From the NCBI GenBank assembly GCA_963422655.1, contig OY730440.1, forward strand, positions 1-64,000: a stretch of 64,000 nt of DNA. Direction: 5' to 3'. Shown piece by piece: positions 1 through 8,795 of the stretch. The notes under the pieces were generated by a model. The model saw only the letters and a list, made by a program, of their open reading frames with translations. It had not been told where the DNA came from and did not search any database. Source of the DNA: CATQHS01 sp963422655. Its GTDB lineage: Bacteria > Actinomycetota > Acidimicrobiia > Acidimicrobiales > Aldehydirespiratoraceae. Made by a program: the position numbers and the translations under genes. The number at the start of each line of letters is the position of its first letter. Positions within the stretch are counted from its first letter, which is position 1.

Positions 1-2
1 CG

Positions 3-83
3 GAGCTGAACATGTATGCCCACGCCGACAGGGCTCTGGCCGTTCTGCGCCGGCTGGATCCCCGGGAGCTTCAGGGGCTCTGA
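3..83 (+). CDS. C-terminal tail of an unidentified protein (5-prime truncated by window edge)
   Basis: An open frame enters from the left edge and ends at a TGA at 81-83. The 26 visible residues end in RRLDPRELQGL and look like an amphipathic helix. They are too few to identify a family. The stop abuts the stop of the next, convergent gene with no intergenic base, which supports this being a real gene end. Frame choice rests on the absence of stops and on the fit with the neighbour. Confidence 0.4.
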   Translation, partial: ELNMYAHADRALAVLRRLDPRELQGL

Positions 84-647
84 TCAGACCTCACCCAGCC
101 AGGCCGGAGCTCCATCCAACAGGAACTGGCCCACGGTGTGGGCCCGGTCCAGCGCGGAGCAGAGAACCTCCTGGCCCGCGTAGATGCGGGCCAAGGGCAC
201 CTCCACCCGGGCCACGATGCTGATGGCCCGCTCGGGGGCGTCGAAGACGGCGGCGAAGGAATCGACGGCTGACACCTGAAGAGGCAGCTCGGTACCGCCG
301 ATACCGGCCAGGTCGGTGGCCAGCACCAGTAGATCGGGTCCGGCCGGCAAGGGCGGCAGAACGAAGCTCAGTGCCATGGGTATGGTGATCAAGGGATCGG
401 GTTCGCTTTCGTCGCCCGCCTTTATCACTTCGTCTTCGAAGGCGATCAGGGCCCGGGGGCTGACCTCCAGCGACAGATGGATGTCGAGGGGGCCGTCGCA
501 GGCCCGGTCGGGATGCAGGTCCAACTCCCAGGTCTGGAGGTTCGAATGGGTTTCGACGAAATGGCGTTCGTCGTGGACATGGAAGCCGTGATCGGATACG
601 TGGTCCTTTAGATCGGCGACGAATCCGTGGATGTCGACAAAAACCAC
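84..647 (-). CDS. Conserved-looking hypothetical protein, 187 aa
   Basis: I do not recognise the family. The protein is acidic and soluble, with no signal peptide or membrane segment, and has an even mix of beta-type segments such as LALSFVLPPLP-like stretches and FDAPERAISIVARVEV. The start is GTG at 647, preceded by GGGAGG seven bases upstream, a good ribosome-binding site. A second frame of similar length on the same strand (91-651) is arginine/proline-rich and is a codon shadow. The gene diverges from the phosphatase gene across 125 bases that would have to hold both promoters. Codon bias (G/C in third position) supports coding. Confidence 0.7.
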   Translation of the reverse strand: MVFVDIHGFVADLKDHVSDHGFHVHDERHFVETHSNLQTWELDLHPDRACDGPLDIHLSLEVSPRALIAFEDEVIKAGDESEPDPLITIPMALSFVLPPLPAGPDLLVLATDLAGIGGTELPLQVSAVDSFAAVFDAPERAISIVARVEVPLARIYAGQEVLCSALDRAHTVGQFLLDGAPAWLGEV

Positions 648-772
648 CCAAGTGCCTCCCGCATGTCGGATCGTCGTCGCCCGGCCGTGATCAACCGACC
701 GCCGTACAAGCGTGCCACGCTACACCGGCAAAGCGGTACACCGTCCAAGCGGCACGATGTGGTTCACTGCCT

Positions 773-1573
773 GTGATGCGAGGCATTGCCAGCCGCAGTT
801 CGGGCGATCCCGGCCCGAGTTTCGATGACACGGTCATAGCCGTTTTGCGCGAAGCCGTGGACGCCATCGTGGTCGCCTTGGTGGACCACCAGGACTGGGG
901 CCTCTCCGGCCTGCGTCCCGGCCAGTACGCCAGTGACTTGGTGGCCGATCGAGCTGGGGTGGAGGTGCTGCACCGCCACGGGCTCCGAGTGCTGAGCGAG
1001 GAGAGCGGACTCGATCCCGGGGACGGGCCCATCGCGGTTATCGACCCCATCGACGGCTCGACCAATGCCGGGCGGAAGCTGCCGTGGTTCGCCACCAGCA
1101 TCTGCGTGGCCGACAGCGATGGAGCCAGGACCGCGGTGGTGCACGATCACGCCAGCGGCACCCGGTTCGAAGCGGTCCGGGGCCGAGGCGCTCGCCGTGA
1201 CGGGATGGCGCTGGCGAGGCGGAGCGAAGCCCCTGTGCCGTTGGTCGATGCCATCATCGGGGTCAACGGCCAGCCTCCCCGCCCCGGAGGCTGGGCCCAG
1301 TTCCGGTGCCTGGGCGCGGCCGCGCTCGATCTCTGCGCCGTGGCCGAGGGTCGCCTCGACGGCTACGTCGACTTCTCGACCGGTGGGCTCGGATCGTGGG
1401 ACTACCTGGGGGCGATGCTGGTTTGCCAAGAGGTCGGGATCTCGGTTCGGGACGGGCTCGGTCGTGATCTCGTCACGCTCGACCCCGAAGCCCGACGCCA
1501 CCCGGTGGCTGGCCCCGGCCAACTGCTCGACGACTTGTCGACCCTGTGGGACGCTTCGTTCAGGTGGTCCTGA
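773..1573 (+). CDS. Inositol monophosphatase family protein
   Basis: Metal-dependent phosphatase of the IMPase/FBPase fold, 266 aa, close to the family length. Seen: SEESG at residues 75-79 (metal-binding acidic motif), DPIDGSTN at 91-98 (the DPIDGT signature) and WDYLGA from 209 (the WDxAAG signature). In the family these residues hold Mg ions for hydrolysis of sugar or inositol phosphates, or of 3-prime-phosphoadenosine phosphates. The substrate cannot be told from sequence. The start is either GTG at 773 or the adjacent ATG at 776. The 3-prime end overlaps the convergent DUF4389 gene by 14 bases. Confidence 0.85.
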   Translation: MMRGIASRSSGDPGPSFDDTVIAVLREAVDAIVVALVDHQDWGLSGLRPGQYASDLVADRAGVEVLHRHGLRVLSEESGLDPGDGPIAVIDPIDGSTNAGRKLPWFATSICVADSDGARTAVVHDHASGTRFEAVRGRGARRDGMALARRSEAPVPLVDAIIGVNGQPPRPGGWAQFRCLGAAALDLCAVAEGRLDGYVDFSTGGLGSWDYLGAMLVCQEVGISVRDGLGRDLVTLDPEARRHPVAGPGQLLDDLSTLWDASFRWS

Positions 1574-2147
1574 ACGGCGGGTACTCGTCGGTCAGAAACG
1601 TCGTGTAAGCGTTCAGCCGGATTTCCACAGTCAGGCTCGCGACCACCAACTTGCGGAGCCCGTGGGGCCAGCGCCCGGTGAACAGCACGGCGAAGAAGCC
1701 CAACAGGCTGCAGATGGCGCCGATGATGCCGATGATCACGGCATAGGCCAGGGCCGGGATCATCAGGATTATCCGGAAGAACACTGTGACCCGGTTGCGC
1801 CCGGTCACCGTCGGAGTGAAGGAGGCCGCCGCCGAGTGACCGCCGGGGTCGTCGCTTACCGTGTCGAAGGCGAACGGCGGGTACTGGTCGGTCAGGAACC
1901 CGGCGTATGCGTTGCAACGCAATCCGTAGCGCAGGATCATGGCTTGCAAGTCGGCGATCTTGGCCGGCAGCCGGCCGGTGAACAGGATCGCGAACCACGA
2001 AATGATACCGAGGGCAAAGCCCAGGTATGTAAAGATCCCAATTATCAGCATGTGCGGGATGGCCAGGATCCATTGGACGATCGGGCGCCAGCGAGCTATC
2101 CGCATAGGGGTATCAATCTGTATGGATGCAGGGTAAGACATGGGCAA
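1560..2147 (-). CDS. DUF4389 family membrane protein (two internal repeats)
   Basis: A 195-aa inner-membrane protein made of two homologous halves. Each half has a hydrophobic pair of helices, then LFTGR and then NAYxxFLTDxYPPF (residues about 60-90 and 160-190). This repeated LFTGR...TD.YPPF layout is what I know from the DUF4389 family, whose function is unknown. The gene ends overlapping the phosphatase gene on the opposite strand. The start ATG at 2147 is followed after two codons by another ATG; no strong ribosome-binding site decides between them. Confidence 0.8.
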   Translation of the reverse strand: MPMSYPASIQIDTPMRIARWRPIVQWILAIPHMLIIGIFTYLGFALGIISWFAILFTGRLPAKIADLQAMILRYGLRCNAYAGFLTDQYPPFAFDTVSDDPGGHSAAASFTPTVTGRNRVTVFFRIILMIPALAYAVIIGIIGAICSLLGFFAVLFTGRWPHGLRKLVVASLTVEIRLNAYTTFLTDEYPPFRTT

Positions 2148-2220
2148 ACCCTAGCCTCTACAGAACCGAGCGGTGCAAACCGGGCCGGGCAGAGCGAACC
2201 GTTAGGCTACTACCGCTTTC

Positions 2221-2294
2221 GGGCGCGTAGCTCAGATGGCTAGAGCGCTTCCCTTACAAGGAAGAAGTCGGGGGTTCGAATCCCTCCGCGCCCA
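2221..2294 (+). tRNA. tRNA-Val (anticodon UAC)
   Basis: A complete cloverleaf can be drawn. Acceptor arms GGGCGCG (2221-2227) and CGCGCCC (2287-2293) pair perfectly, with discriminator A at 2294. The D-arm is GCTC/GAGC, the anticodon arm CTTCC/GGAAG encloses CTTACAA (anticodon TAC), and the T-arm holds TTCGAAT. The following bases are CCG, so the CCA end is not encoded and must be added enzymatically. It lies alone between the DUF4389 gene and the convergent E2 gene. Confidence 0.96.
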
Positions 2295-2303
2295 CCGTTG
2301 CGG

Positions 2304-3473
2304 TCAAGTCCGCCCGTCCAAGTCCGGCACCTCGATATGGTCCTTGAGTTGGGCGAGGAACCGTCCGCTGGAACCGCCGTCGATGATGCGGTGATCGAAG
2401 GTGCCGCAGACGGTGAGGGTCGGCACCTCCACCGGATTGCCGTCGCGTAACTGCACCAAGGCGCGGGCCTTTCCGAAGGCCACGATCATACCGGTGCCCA
2501 CCGGCAGTATGGGAGTGCCGGCGACGATCCCGAGCGAACCGACGTTGTTCAAGGTGGTGGTGGCTCCGGACAGCTCATGGGGTTCGATGGTGCGGGCCCG
2601 GGCCGCGCCGGCCAGGCGCAGGATCTCCGCCGACAACTCCGACACCGAACGCCGATCGGCGTCTCGCACCACTGGCACCATAAGACCGTCGGCGGTGTCG
2701 ACGGCCACGCCGATGTGGTAATGGTCGAAATAGACGATCTCGTCGGAGCCGGGCTCAGAATCGAGCATGGCGTTCATGACGGGATGGTCCGCCAGCACCG
2801 GCACCAGCACCGCCATCAGCACCGCGTCGAACGGGACGGCCGAGCCGATCCGCTGGGCCAGAGCCGCCCGGGTGGCCAGCACGGCGGTGGCATCGACCTC
2901 GACCATCGACGTGAACTGCGGGATCTGACGAATCGACTCGGTCAGGTGTCGGGCTATCGACCGGCGGAGAGGCGACAGCCGTTCCCGACTGCCGCTTCGG
3001 GCCGCAGCGGCGGCATCGATATCGGCTGTCGTGATCGAGCCGTGCGGTCCGGTGCCGGTCACGGTAGCCAGATCGACAGACCGTTCCCGGGCCAGCTTGC
3101 GGACCTTGGGCATGGCTCGAACCGAGCCGAGCTCGGCCGTGGTGACCGGACCCGGCGGAGCTTCGGCCTGTACTGGCCCAACATCGGGCACCCTGGCCGG
3201 CTCGGCGTCAACCGATGGGGTGGCCGGTTCCTCACCCGGTGCCCCCACCAGTATCAGCGGTTCCCCCACGGCGATGACGTCGCCGGCTTCGCCACCGAGG
3301 GCCAGCACCCTTCCCCGGTAAGGGGTGATCATCTCCACCACCGACTTGTCGGTCTCGATCGAGCAGATGGGCTGATCCAGTGCTACCTCGTCGCCGACAG
3401 CCACGAACCACTCGACGATCTCGGCGTCGACCATGGTGTCGCCGACGGCGGGGAGATCGAAGACTTCAGCCAT
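2304..3473 (-). CDS. Dihydrolipoamide acyltransferase (E2) of a 2-oxoacid dehydrogenase complex
   Basis: E2 core of a pyruvate, branched-chain 2-oxoacid or acetoin dehydrogenase-type complex, 389 aa. Domains in order: one N-terminal lipoyl domain with the lipoylated lysine in ETDKSVVEM (K43), an Ala/Pro-rich linker, a peripheral subunit-binding domain around AMPKVRKLARE...GTGPHGSIT, and the catalytic domain ending with the active-site motif HRIIDGG near residue 360. It transfers the acyl group from E1 to CoA. The start ATG lies one base after the stop of the E1 gene, so the two are co-transcribed. No E3 (dihydrolipoamide dehydrogenase) gene is in the window. Substrate specificity is not readable; which 2-oxoacid is used remains open. 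Confidence 0.9.
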   Translation of the reverse strand: MAEVFDLPAVGDTMVDAEIVEWFVAVGDEVALDQPICSIETDKSVVEMITPYRGRVLALGGEAGDVIAVGEPLILVGAPGEEPATPSVDAEPARVPDVGPVQAEAPPGPVTTAELGSVRAMPKVRKLARERSVDLATVTGTGPHGSITTADIDAAAAARSGSRERLSPLRRSIARHLTESIRQIPQFTSMVEVDATAVLATRAALAQRIGSAVPFDAVLMAVLVPVLADHPVMNAMLDSEPGSDEIVYFDHYHIGVAVDTADGLMVPVVRDADRRSVSELSAEILRLAGAARARTIEPHELSGATTTLNNVGSLGIVAGTPILPVGTGMIVAFGKARALVQLRDGNPVEVPTLTVCGTFDHRIIDGGSSGRFLAQLKDHIEVPDLDGRT

Positions 3474-3474
3474 G

Positions 3475-5553
3475 TCAGCCGGCCCGGGCCCGGCGGATAC
3501 CGGCCACGATCCGGTCCGGGGTGATCATCGAGTACTGCTCGAGCCGGGTCGGGCCCCAGAACACATCGGCATGACCGACTCGCACGGGAGGCGCTTCGAG
3601 AAAGTACGCACCCTGTTCGGTGACGGCGGCCACGATCTCGGCCCCGACCCCGTTGGTCAGGTGGGCCTCGTGGGCCACCACCAGGCGTCCGGTCTTCTCC
3701 ACGCTGGCCAGCACCAGCTCCCGGTCCCACGGGTACAGGGTCCGCAGGTCGATCACCTCGACCGACACTCCTTCTGCGGCCAGCGTCGCGGCCGCCTCCA
3801 AGGCCGAGTGCACCGGGGGTCCCCACGACACCACCGTTGCGTCGACCCCGTCCCGGCGCACCGCCGCCCGCCCGAACGGGATCCGGTAAGGCTCGACCGC
3901 CACCGCTTCGGTTAGTTTCCGGTAGAGCGAGATGGGTTCCATGAAGACCACCGGGTCGGGACTGGCCAGAGCCGTCTCCATCAGGCCCTTGGCGTCATAG
4001 GGGGTCGAGGGATAGACCACCACCAAGCCGGGGGCGTGCACAAAGAACGACTCGGGCGAGTCGGTGTGGAACTCGTAGTTGCCCAGGTTGGTGCCCACCG
4101 GCAGGCGAATCACCACCGGCGCAGCCAGGCGGCCCCGGTAGCGCCACCGGATGCGTCCGACATGGCCGATGATCTGGTCGAAGGCGGGGTATGCGAAACC
4201 GGCGAACTCTATCTCGGCCACCGGTCTCAGTCCGGCCATGGCCATTCCCACTGCGGCGCCGATGATGCCCGTCTCGCACAGCGGCGTGTCGATGACCCGG
4301 CCGGGCCCGAAGGCATGGTACAGACCCTCGGTGATCCGGAACACTCCGCCTTCGAGGCCGACGTCCTCGCCCAGGACCACCAGCGAGGCGTCGCGTCCCA
4401 TAGCGGATCTCAGGGTGAGGTTGAGGGCTCCGGTCATGTCGAGCCGCTCGGTTCCACCGGCCGGGGACGGTTCAGGGCCGATGGTCCAGATCTCGTCGGA
4501 GGGCACGGCTGTGAGCGGTTCCCCCAAGTCTTGTTGCTCGCGATGGAGTTGATCCACGAGCACCGTAGGGATGCGAGCGAACAGATGCCGGGGTGAGTAG
4601 TCGCGGGTCACCCCGGGCCGGGCTTCGAGCTCGGTGACGGCTCTCTCCAACTCAGCCGAGAGGTCCTCGCGCATGCGGAACTCCTCGCCGGTTTCCCACA
4701 GTCCTTTGCGCTCGAGGAAGTTGCCCATCCGGGTGATCGGATCCCGGGCTCGCCAGCTCGCCTCCTCGGCATCGGTTCGATACACCGGGGTCCCGTCGTA
4801 GGTCGAGTGCGGTCCGTACCGGTACGTGTACATCTCGATCAGGGTCGGACCTCTGCCCCCGGCGGCTCTGTCCACGGCCTCCCTGGTGACCTGGTACACC
4901 GCCAGCGGGTCCATACCGTCCACCAGCACCCCGGGAAACCCGTAGGCCTCCGCCTTGACCGCCAGGGTCGCAGCCGCGGTCTGCTTGTCGATCGTGGTCG
5001 ACTGGGCCACCTGGTTGTTCTGGCACAAGAAGACGGTGGGAGTGTTCCATACGCCGGCGAAGTTCATGGCGGCGTGGAAATCGGATTCCGACGTGGCCCC
5101 GTCGCCGAACACGGCCATGGCCACGGTGTCGCGGCCCTGGAGTCGTTCGGCCCAGCCGAAGCCGACGGCATGGGGAAGGTGGGTGCCGATGGTGGCGTTG
5201 AGCCGAGTGATGCGGTAGCGGCAGACGTCCCAGATGTCGTCGTCGTCGGGGATGCCGAGCCAGAGGCTGACCACGCTTCGGGTGCTCATGCCCCGGGCGA
5301 TCCAAAGGCCCAGTTCTCGGTAGGCGGTGAAGATCCAGTCGTCGGCCCTCAATGCCAGCGCCGCACCGACATGAGCTTCCTGACCGCTCACTTGGTAGTA
5401 GGCCGGCATGCGGCCCTGGCGCTGGAGGTTGAGGAGCTTCTCGTCGGCGATCCTGGTGGTGAGTAGCTGGCGGTACAGTGCGACGAGCTGGTCGTCGGTG
5501 AGGTCGGGGGCGGTGTCGGCAAGCTCGCTGTTGGCATCGAGTACCTGTCGCAT
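3475..5553 (-). CDS. 2-oxoacid dehydrogenase E1, fused alpha and beta subunits
   Basis: Thiamine-diphosphate decarboxylase of the same complex, about 692 aa. The N-terminal half is E1-alpha, with the ThDP motif starting GDGATSES and ending in QNN. The C-terminal half is E1-beta, with LGEDVG, CETGIIGAAVGMAMAGLRP, DLRTLYPWD and a final HEAH-type segment. The two subunits are more often separate genes; here they are one continuous frame. I chose ATG 5553 because AAGGAGAGGGGG lies immediately upstream; an upstream in-frame start at 5598 has no such site. Downstream the E2 gene follows after one base. A divergent SDR gene lies 149 bases upstream, and an Lrp regulator follows that SDR. Branched-chain 2-oxoacid use is plausible but unproven. 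Confidence 0.9.
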   Translation of the reverse strand: MRQVLDANSELADTAPDLTDDQLVALYRQLLTTRIADEKLLNLQRQGRMPAYYQVSGQEAHVGAALALRADDWIFTAYRELGLWIARGMSTRSVVSLWLGIPDDDDIWDVCRYRITRLNATIGTHLPHAVGFGWAERLQGRDTVAMAVFGDGATSESDFHAAMNFAGVWNTPTVFLCQNNQVAQSTTIDKQTAAATLAVKAEAYGFPGVLVDGMDPLAVYQVTREAVDRAAGGRGPTLIEMYTYRYGPHSTYDGTPVYRTDAEEASWRARDPITRMGNFLERKGLWETGEEFRMREDLSAELERAVTELEARPGVTRDYSPRHLFARIPTVLVDQLHREQQDLGEPLTAVPSDEIWTIGPEPSPAGGTERLDMTGALNLTLRSAMGRDASLVVLGEDVGLEGGVFRITEGLYHAFGPGRVIDTPLCETGIIGAAVGMAMAGLRPVAEIEFAGFAYPAFDQIIGHVGRIRWRYRGRLAAPVVIRLPVGTNLGNYEFHTDSPESFFVHAPGLVVVYPSTPYDAKGLMETALASPDPVVFMEPISLYRKLTEAVAVEPYRIPFGRAAVRRDGVDATVVSWGPPVHSALEAAATLAAEGVSVEVIDLRTLYPWDRELVLASVEKTGRLVVAHEAHLTNGVGAEIVAAVTEQGAYFLEAPPVRVGHADVFWGPTRLEQYSMITPDRIVAGIRRARAG

Positions 5554-5702
5554 GCTCCCCCTCTCCTTCATAAATTGTCCGTCATGAATTGCCCTCACAT
5601 TGCTCTTGAGGTGAAGAAATGCTTGCCCTAGGCTTGATCAGCTTGTGATTTGAATGATCTTGCTTCCTTTTTCGGAAAGTTTCAACCAGGAAGGTGTGTT
5701 AC

Positions 5703-6524
5703 ATGGTCGTCGTCGACACCGGAGAAGGGAAACCATCGGACGTATTCTCGGTGGCCGGTCGGCGGGTAGTCGTCACTGGCGGCACCGCAGGAATCGGGCT
5801 GGCGGTGGCGGCCCACCTCGTCGATGCCGGCGCCGAGGTGGTGATCACGGGCCGGCGCGACAGCGGCGGATCCATCGCGGTCAGCATCGGCGCTGCCTTC
5901 GTGGCTATGGACGTGACCGACTCGGCGTCGGTCGCTGAGGGTTTCGAGGCTGTATCGAGCCGATTCGACAGCCTCGACGCATTGATCCTCAATGCTGGCA
6001 TCGACCAGCACCACGGCCAAGCCGGCGACCTCGACCTCGAGACCTTCGAACGCGTGATGGACGTGAACACGATGGGGGTGGTGCGGGCTCTGCGCTACGG
6101 AGTGGGCTTGGTTCGCGACCACGGCTCGGTTGTCGTCACCAGTTCGCCGGCTGGCTCCATCGCCGCTCCCGGCATGGCCGCCTACGCCGCGTCCAAGGCT
6201 GCGCTCGATCACCTGGTTCGGGTTTGGGCGCTGGAGCTCGGGGACCGGCACGTCCGGGTCAACGCGGTGCTGCCGGGCATCGTGGAGAGCGAGATGGGAT
6301 CGGAATCGGCGCCTCGGATCGAGCTGATCCGAAGGATGACGGCCAATGGCGCCTACCGGCGGGCCGCGGAGATGGGCCCGGTCTTCCATTTTCTGGTCAG
6401 TGATGCCAGCGCCACATTGACCGGCTCGTCGGTAGGCTGCCACGACGGCATCTCCATCGGTTACAGCCAGGATGTTCTGGCCTTTCTCTCAGCCGACTTG
6501 GCGGAGCTTCCCGAAGGTTCGTGA
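5703..6524 (+). CDS. Short-chain dehydrogenase/reductase
   Basis: NAD(P)-dependent oxidoreductase of the classical SDR family, 273 aa. Seen: the nucleotide-binding GGTAGIG near the N-terminus, the NAGI motif (ILNAGIDQ), a catalytic serine in VVTSSPAGS, and the YAASK active-site Tyr-Lys pair. The substrate is unknown. ATG 5703 is chosen because AGGAAGG lies eight bases upstream; a GTG three codons earlier overlaps that site. It diverges from the E1 gene and its 3-prime end overlaps the convergent Lrp gene by 36 bases. Confidence 0.85.
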   Translation: MVVVDTGEGKPSDVFSVAGRRVVVTGGTAGIGLAVAAHLVDAGAEVVITGRRDSGGSIAVSIGAAFVAMDVTDSASVAEGFEAVSSRFDSLDALILNAGIDQHHGQAGDLDLETFERVMDVNTMGVVRALRYGVGLVRDHGSVVVTSSPAGSIAAPGMAAYAASKAALDHLVRVWALELGDRHVRVNAVLPGIVESEMGSESAPRIELIRRMTANGAYRRAAEMGPVFHFLVSDASATLTGSSVGCHDGISIGYSQDVLAFLSADLAELPEGS

Positions 6525-7502
6525 CCCGAGCCCGGGCCTAACAGGTGGCGCTGACCACCGGAGGCCGGCCGTCATCGACTCCTTGACCTCGACCAAGTAC
6601 ACGAAAGTGTCGACCCTGCGCACGTGGTCAACGGAGCGAACCTCGTCGAGAAGCTCGGCCAAGTGGTTCTCGTCACGGTAACCGACCTCCGCGACCAAGT
6701 CGAAGCGCCCCAGCACGGTGGCCACCAGAGCCATGTCGGGCCGAGCCGCGATCTTCTCGGCTGCCGACCGAGCCGGGCCGTCCACCTCGATCAGCAGTCC
6801 CGCGTAGCCCTTCACGCCCCGCACCCCCGAGCTCACGATGGTTTGCACGGTCACGACCCCGGCCTCTATCAGCCCCAGCACCCGCTCCCGGGCCGCGGCG
6901 TGCGACATGCCCACGGTCTGAGCCATCTTGGTGAAAGTGGCCCGGCCGTCGGCGGCAAGATGCTCGAGAAGTTTGACGTCGATGGCGTCGACGTCGCGGC
7001 CGGGCGAGCCGGCCCGGTTGCCGGCCCCGGCCGGGCTGTTGCCGATCTGGGACCAGTCCTGCTTGACGTAGGCCAGCAGCGAAGCGGTGTCGAGTCCCCG
7101 GACCTGCGGATCGGCCCTCACTGCCTCCAGGGCGGCATCGAGATGCTCGGTGTCGCGGGTTCGCAGCTCGACGAGGAGACCACTGGATCCGGCCAGGACG
7201 ACGATGAAGGCGGTCTCGTCCATGCTGGCCAGGCGGTCAGCGACCGGAGCGATGGGCCCGTCCACGTCGACCAGGCAGTAAGCGAACTTGCCGTAACCCA
7301 AGGCCTGTGGATCGACGCGTCCCAAGATGTGGACGACCCCGTTGTCGGTCAGCCTGGTCACACGGGCCTTCACCGCGGCCTGTGACATCCCGACTTGACG
7401 GGCCAACGCGGTATAGCTGACTCGGCCATCAGCGACGAGGCCGTCGATCAGAGCCTGGTCGATGTCGTCCATATCCGCCTGGGCTCTCATCGTGGGGTTC
7501 AT
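6489..7502 (-). CDS. Tandem Lrp/AsnC-type transcriptional regulator
   Basis: A duplicated feast/famine regulator, about 337 aa. Each half has a winged HTH (first half DMDDIDQALIDGLVADGR..., second half VDAIDVKLLEHLAADGR...) followed by a RAM-type ligand-binding domain (FIVVLAGSSGLLVELR; LVATVLGRFDLVAEV). Lrp proteins normally have a single HTH-RAM unit of about 150 aa, so this is a two-unit fusion. Ligands are usually amino acids, which fits a nearby 2-oxoacid dehydrogenase and a downstream LIV-type transporter. Start is uncertain: ATG at 7502, 7490 or 7472 are all possible and none has a clear ribosome-binding site. Confidence 0.85.
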   Translation of the reverse strand: MNPTMRAQADMDDIDQALIDGLVADGRVSYTALARQVGMSQAAVKARVTRLTDNGVVHILGRVDPQALGYGKFAYCLVDVDGPIAPVADRLASMDETAFIVVLAGSSGLLVELRTRDTEHLDAALEAVRADPQVRGLDTASLLAYVKQDWSQIGNSPAGAGNRAGSPGRDVDAIDVKLLEHLAADGRATFTKMAQTVGMSHAAARERVLGLIEAGVVTVQTIVSSGVRGVKGYAGLLIEVDGPARSAAEKIAARPDMALVATVLGRFDLVAEVGYRDENHLAELLDEVRSVDHVRRVDTFVYLVEVKESMTAGLRWSAPPVRPGLGSRTFGKLRQVG

Positions 7503-7611
7503 CGCTGTCAGAGTGCTTGATTGGCCTTGTGGTAGAAGTTTAACACAGCCGACGAGCCCAGAGTTCACCTGCAGTCAGTTCGCTGGAGTCGGATCACAGA
7601 ACGGCCGGCCG

Positions 7612-7642
7612 TAGAGCTGGATCATCAACTGATCCAGCTCTA
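7612..7642. terminator. Perfect 13-bp inverted repeat, terminator or operator
   Basis: TAGAGCTGGATCA and its exact reverse complement are separated by five bases. It sits between the start of the Lrp gene and the stop of the minus-strand membrane gene at 7660, so it could end transcription of that gene. There is no T-run on either side, and an operator bound by the adjacent Lrp regulator is equally possible. Confidence 0.5.
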
Positions 7643-7659
7643 ATCGTAGTTGCGCCCCC

Positions 7660-8097
7660 CTACCCACCTCGTCGGATCATCGAGGACTCGGTGTAGGCGT
7701 TTATCATGCTGCAACGACGGGCATTGCCGCTTTCGGTCCGGTCGAGATTCACCGTCGCCGCCGATATCTGGTTGTTGATCGAAGACAAAGGTTCCATACG
7801 GTCCACATAAGCCAACCTTACGTTGCTGAGCAAGGTAAAGGTCAGCCCGATGCTCAAGACGACAGCCATGGCCCACACTACCGGCTTCGATGCTCTCTGT
7901 GAGCGAACCGCCTCGGCTATGACCACGACGACAGATGTGATCAGAAACGACCAACCCACCTGCACCAGCAGAGAATCTCGCCAGGATTCCCCCACCGGTA
8001 GGGGTCTCCATTGCATACTTTTGGCCAGGCTCACGAGCAGGGCCGGTAACAGCGCCGTGGCCGTTGCGAACCAGGCCAGACCAATGGCCAACCGCAA
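7660..8097 (-). CDS. Small hypothetical membrane protein
   Basis: The 145-aa frame has three predicted hydrophobic segments (LAWFATATALLPALLVSLA, VGWSFLITSVVVVIAEAV, VWAMAVVLSIGLTFTLLS) and a polar C-terminus. The open frame extends upstream to about 8163 without an ATG, overlapping a possible gene end there. The TTG at 8097 is the best available start, but with weak support. No family recognised. The hydrophobic pattern makes a real membrane protein likely. Confidence 0.5.
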   Translation of the reverse strand: MRLAIGLAWFATATALLPALLVSLAKSMQWRPLPVGESWRDSLLVQVGWSFLITSVVVVIAEAVRSQRASKPVVWAMAVVLSIGLTFTLLSNVRLAYVDRMEPLSSINNQISAATVNLDRTESGNARRCSMINAYTESSMIRRGG

Positions 8098-8160
8098 CCA
8101 GGAGATCGAGCCCGACCCGACGATAGCAACAGGTCGAGCGGCCCGGAAATGACGGGTGGC

Positions 8161-8695
8161 CTCAATGGGCAGCGCCGATAGCTACGGCGACGATAGCGAT
8201 CAGAAGAATAGCCAGGAGTGAGTTGGTGGCCAGATCAACCAAACCGAACCTCAGATCGGATTGGTGGACCAGTGTCGCGTTGTGAGACCACCCGGCCGGA
8301 GGGGGTGCCGGTGATTATTCGGTCTATGGTGAGGCCGGTGGTGTCACCGGTGACTCGGATGTCGGATGCACCGTGACAAACACGCCGACCGCAGCGAGAA
8401 ACCCTCCGATCGCGTCGTAGGCGTGCTGAGCCGACTTGAGCGGGTTCGGTCCGAACCGATGGGCGGCCAGGTAGATCCGCCGTCGCTCGTCACCCTGGAA
8501 AGAAAACGAGACCAGAGGTAAGGTAACGATCAATGCCGGTAGTTTCGATACGGACCATTCTTTAATTTGCATTAACAGCAAATATAGTTGTCCCGACCGG
8601 TAGGGGGTGATTTGGCTGTGGGCTAAAAGTGCTGTTATGAAGCCGTTTAGCCGCATAAATTGTGGATCGGAACCGCTATTGCAAGTGTAATCCAT
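8161..8695 (-). pseudogene. Possible remnant of a membrane protein gene
   Basis: A 123-aa frame (8324-8695) contains LPALIVTLPLVSFSF and ends in a Pro-rich tail. In another frame, immediately after, about 50 codons without an internal stop end in LLAILLIAIVAVAIGAAH at 8161. Together they read like one membrane protein split by a frameshift near 8330, but no start or homology supports this strongly. Base composition is less GC-rich than the neighbours. Otherwise this stretch of intergenic DNA shows no gene I can name. Confidence 0.3.
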
Positions 8696-8795
8696 GCAGT
8701 AGTTACGATTGCCGCTATAATCGCTGGCCAGCTCTGTGCTTGTTCAAAATCGATTCGGACCACACCGCCGATAATTGCGGCGGGGAGGGGGAAAA

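Noticed and set aside
91..651. Alternative minus-strand gene in another frame
   Set aside because: Arginine/proline-rich shadow of the better-supported 84-647 gene, which has a good ribosome-binding site.
1065..2243. 392-codon plus-strand open frame
   Set aside because: Covers the phosphatase, a DUF4389 gene and part of the tRNA flank out of frame; no family signal.
5554..5702. Riboswitch between the E1 and SDR genes
   Set aside because: Sequence is AT-rich promoter-like DNA without a recognisable conserved aptamer core.
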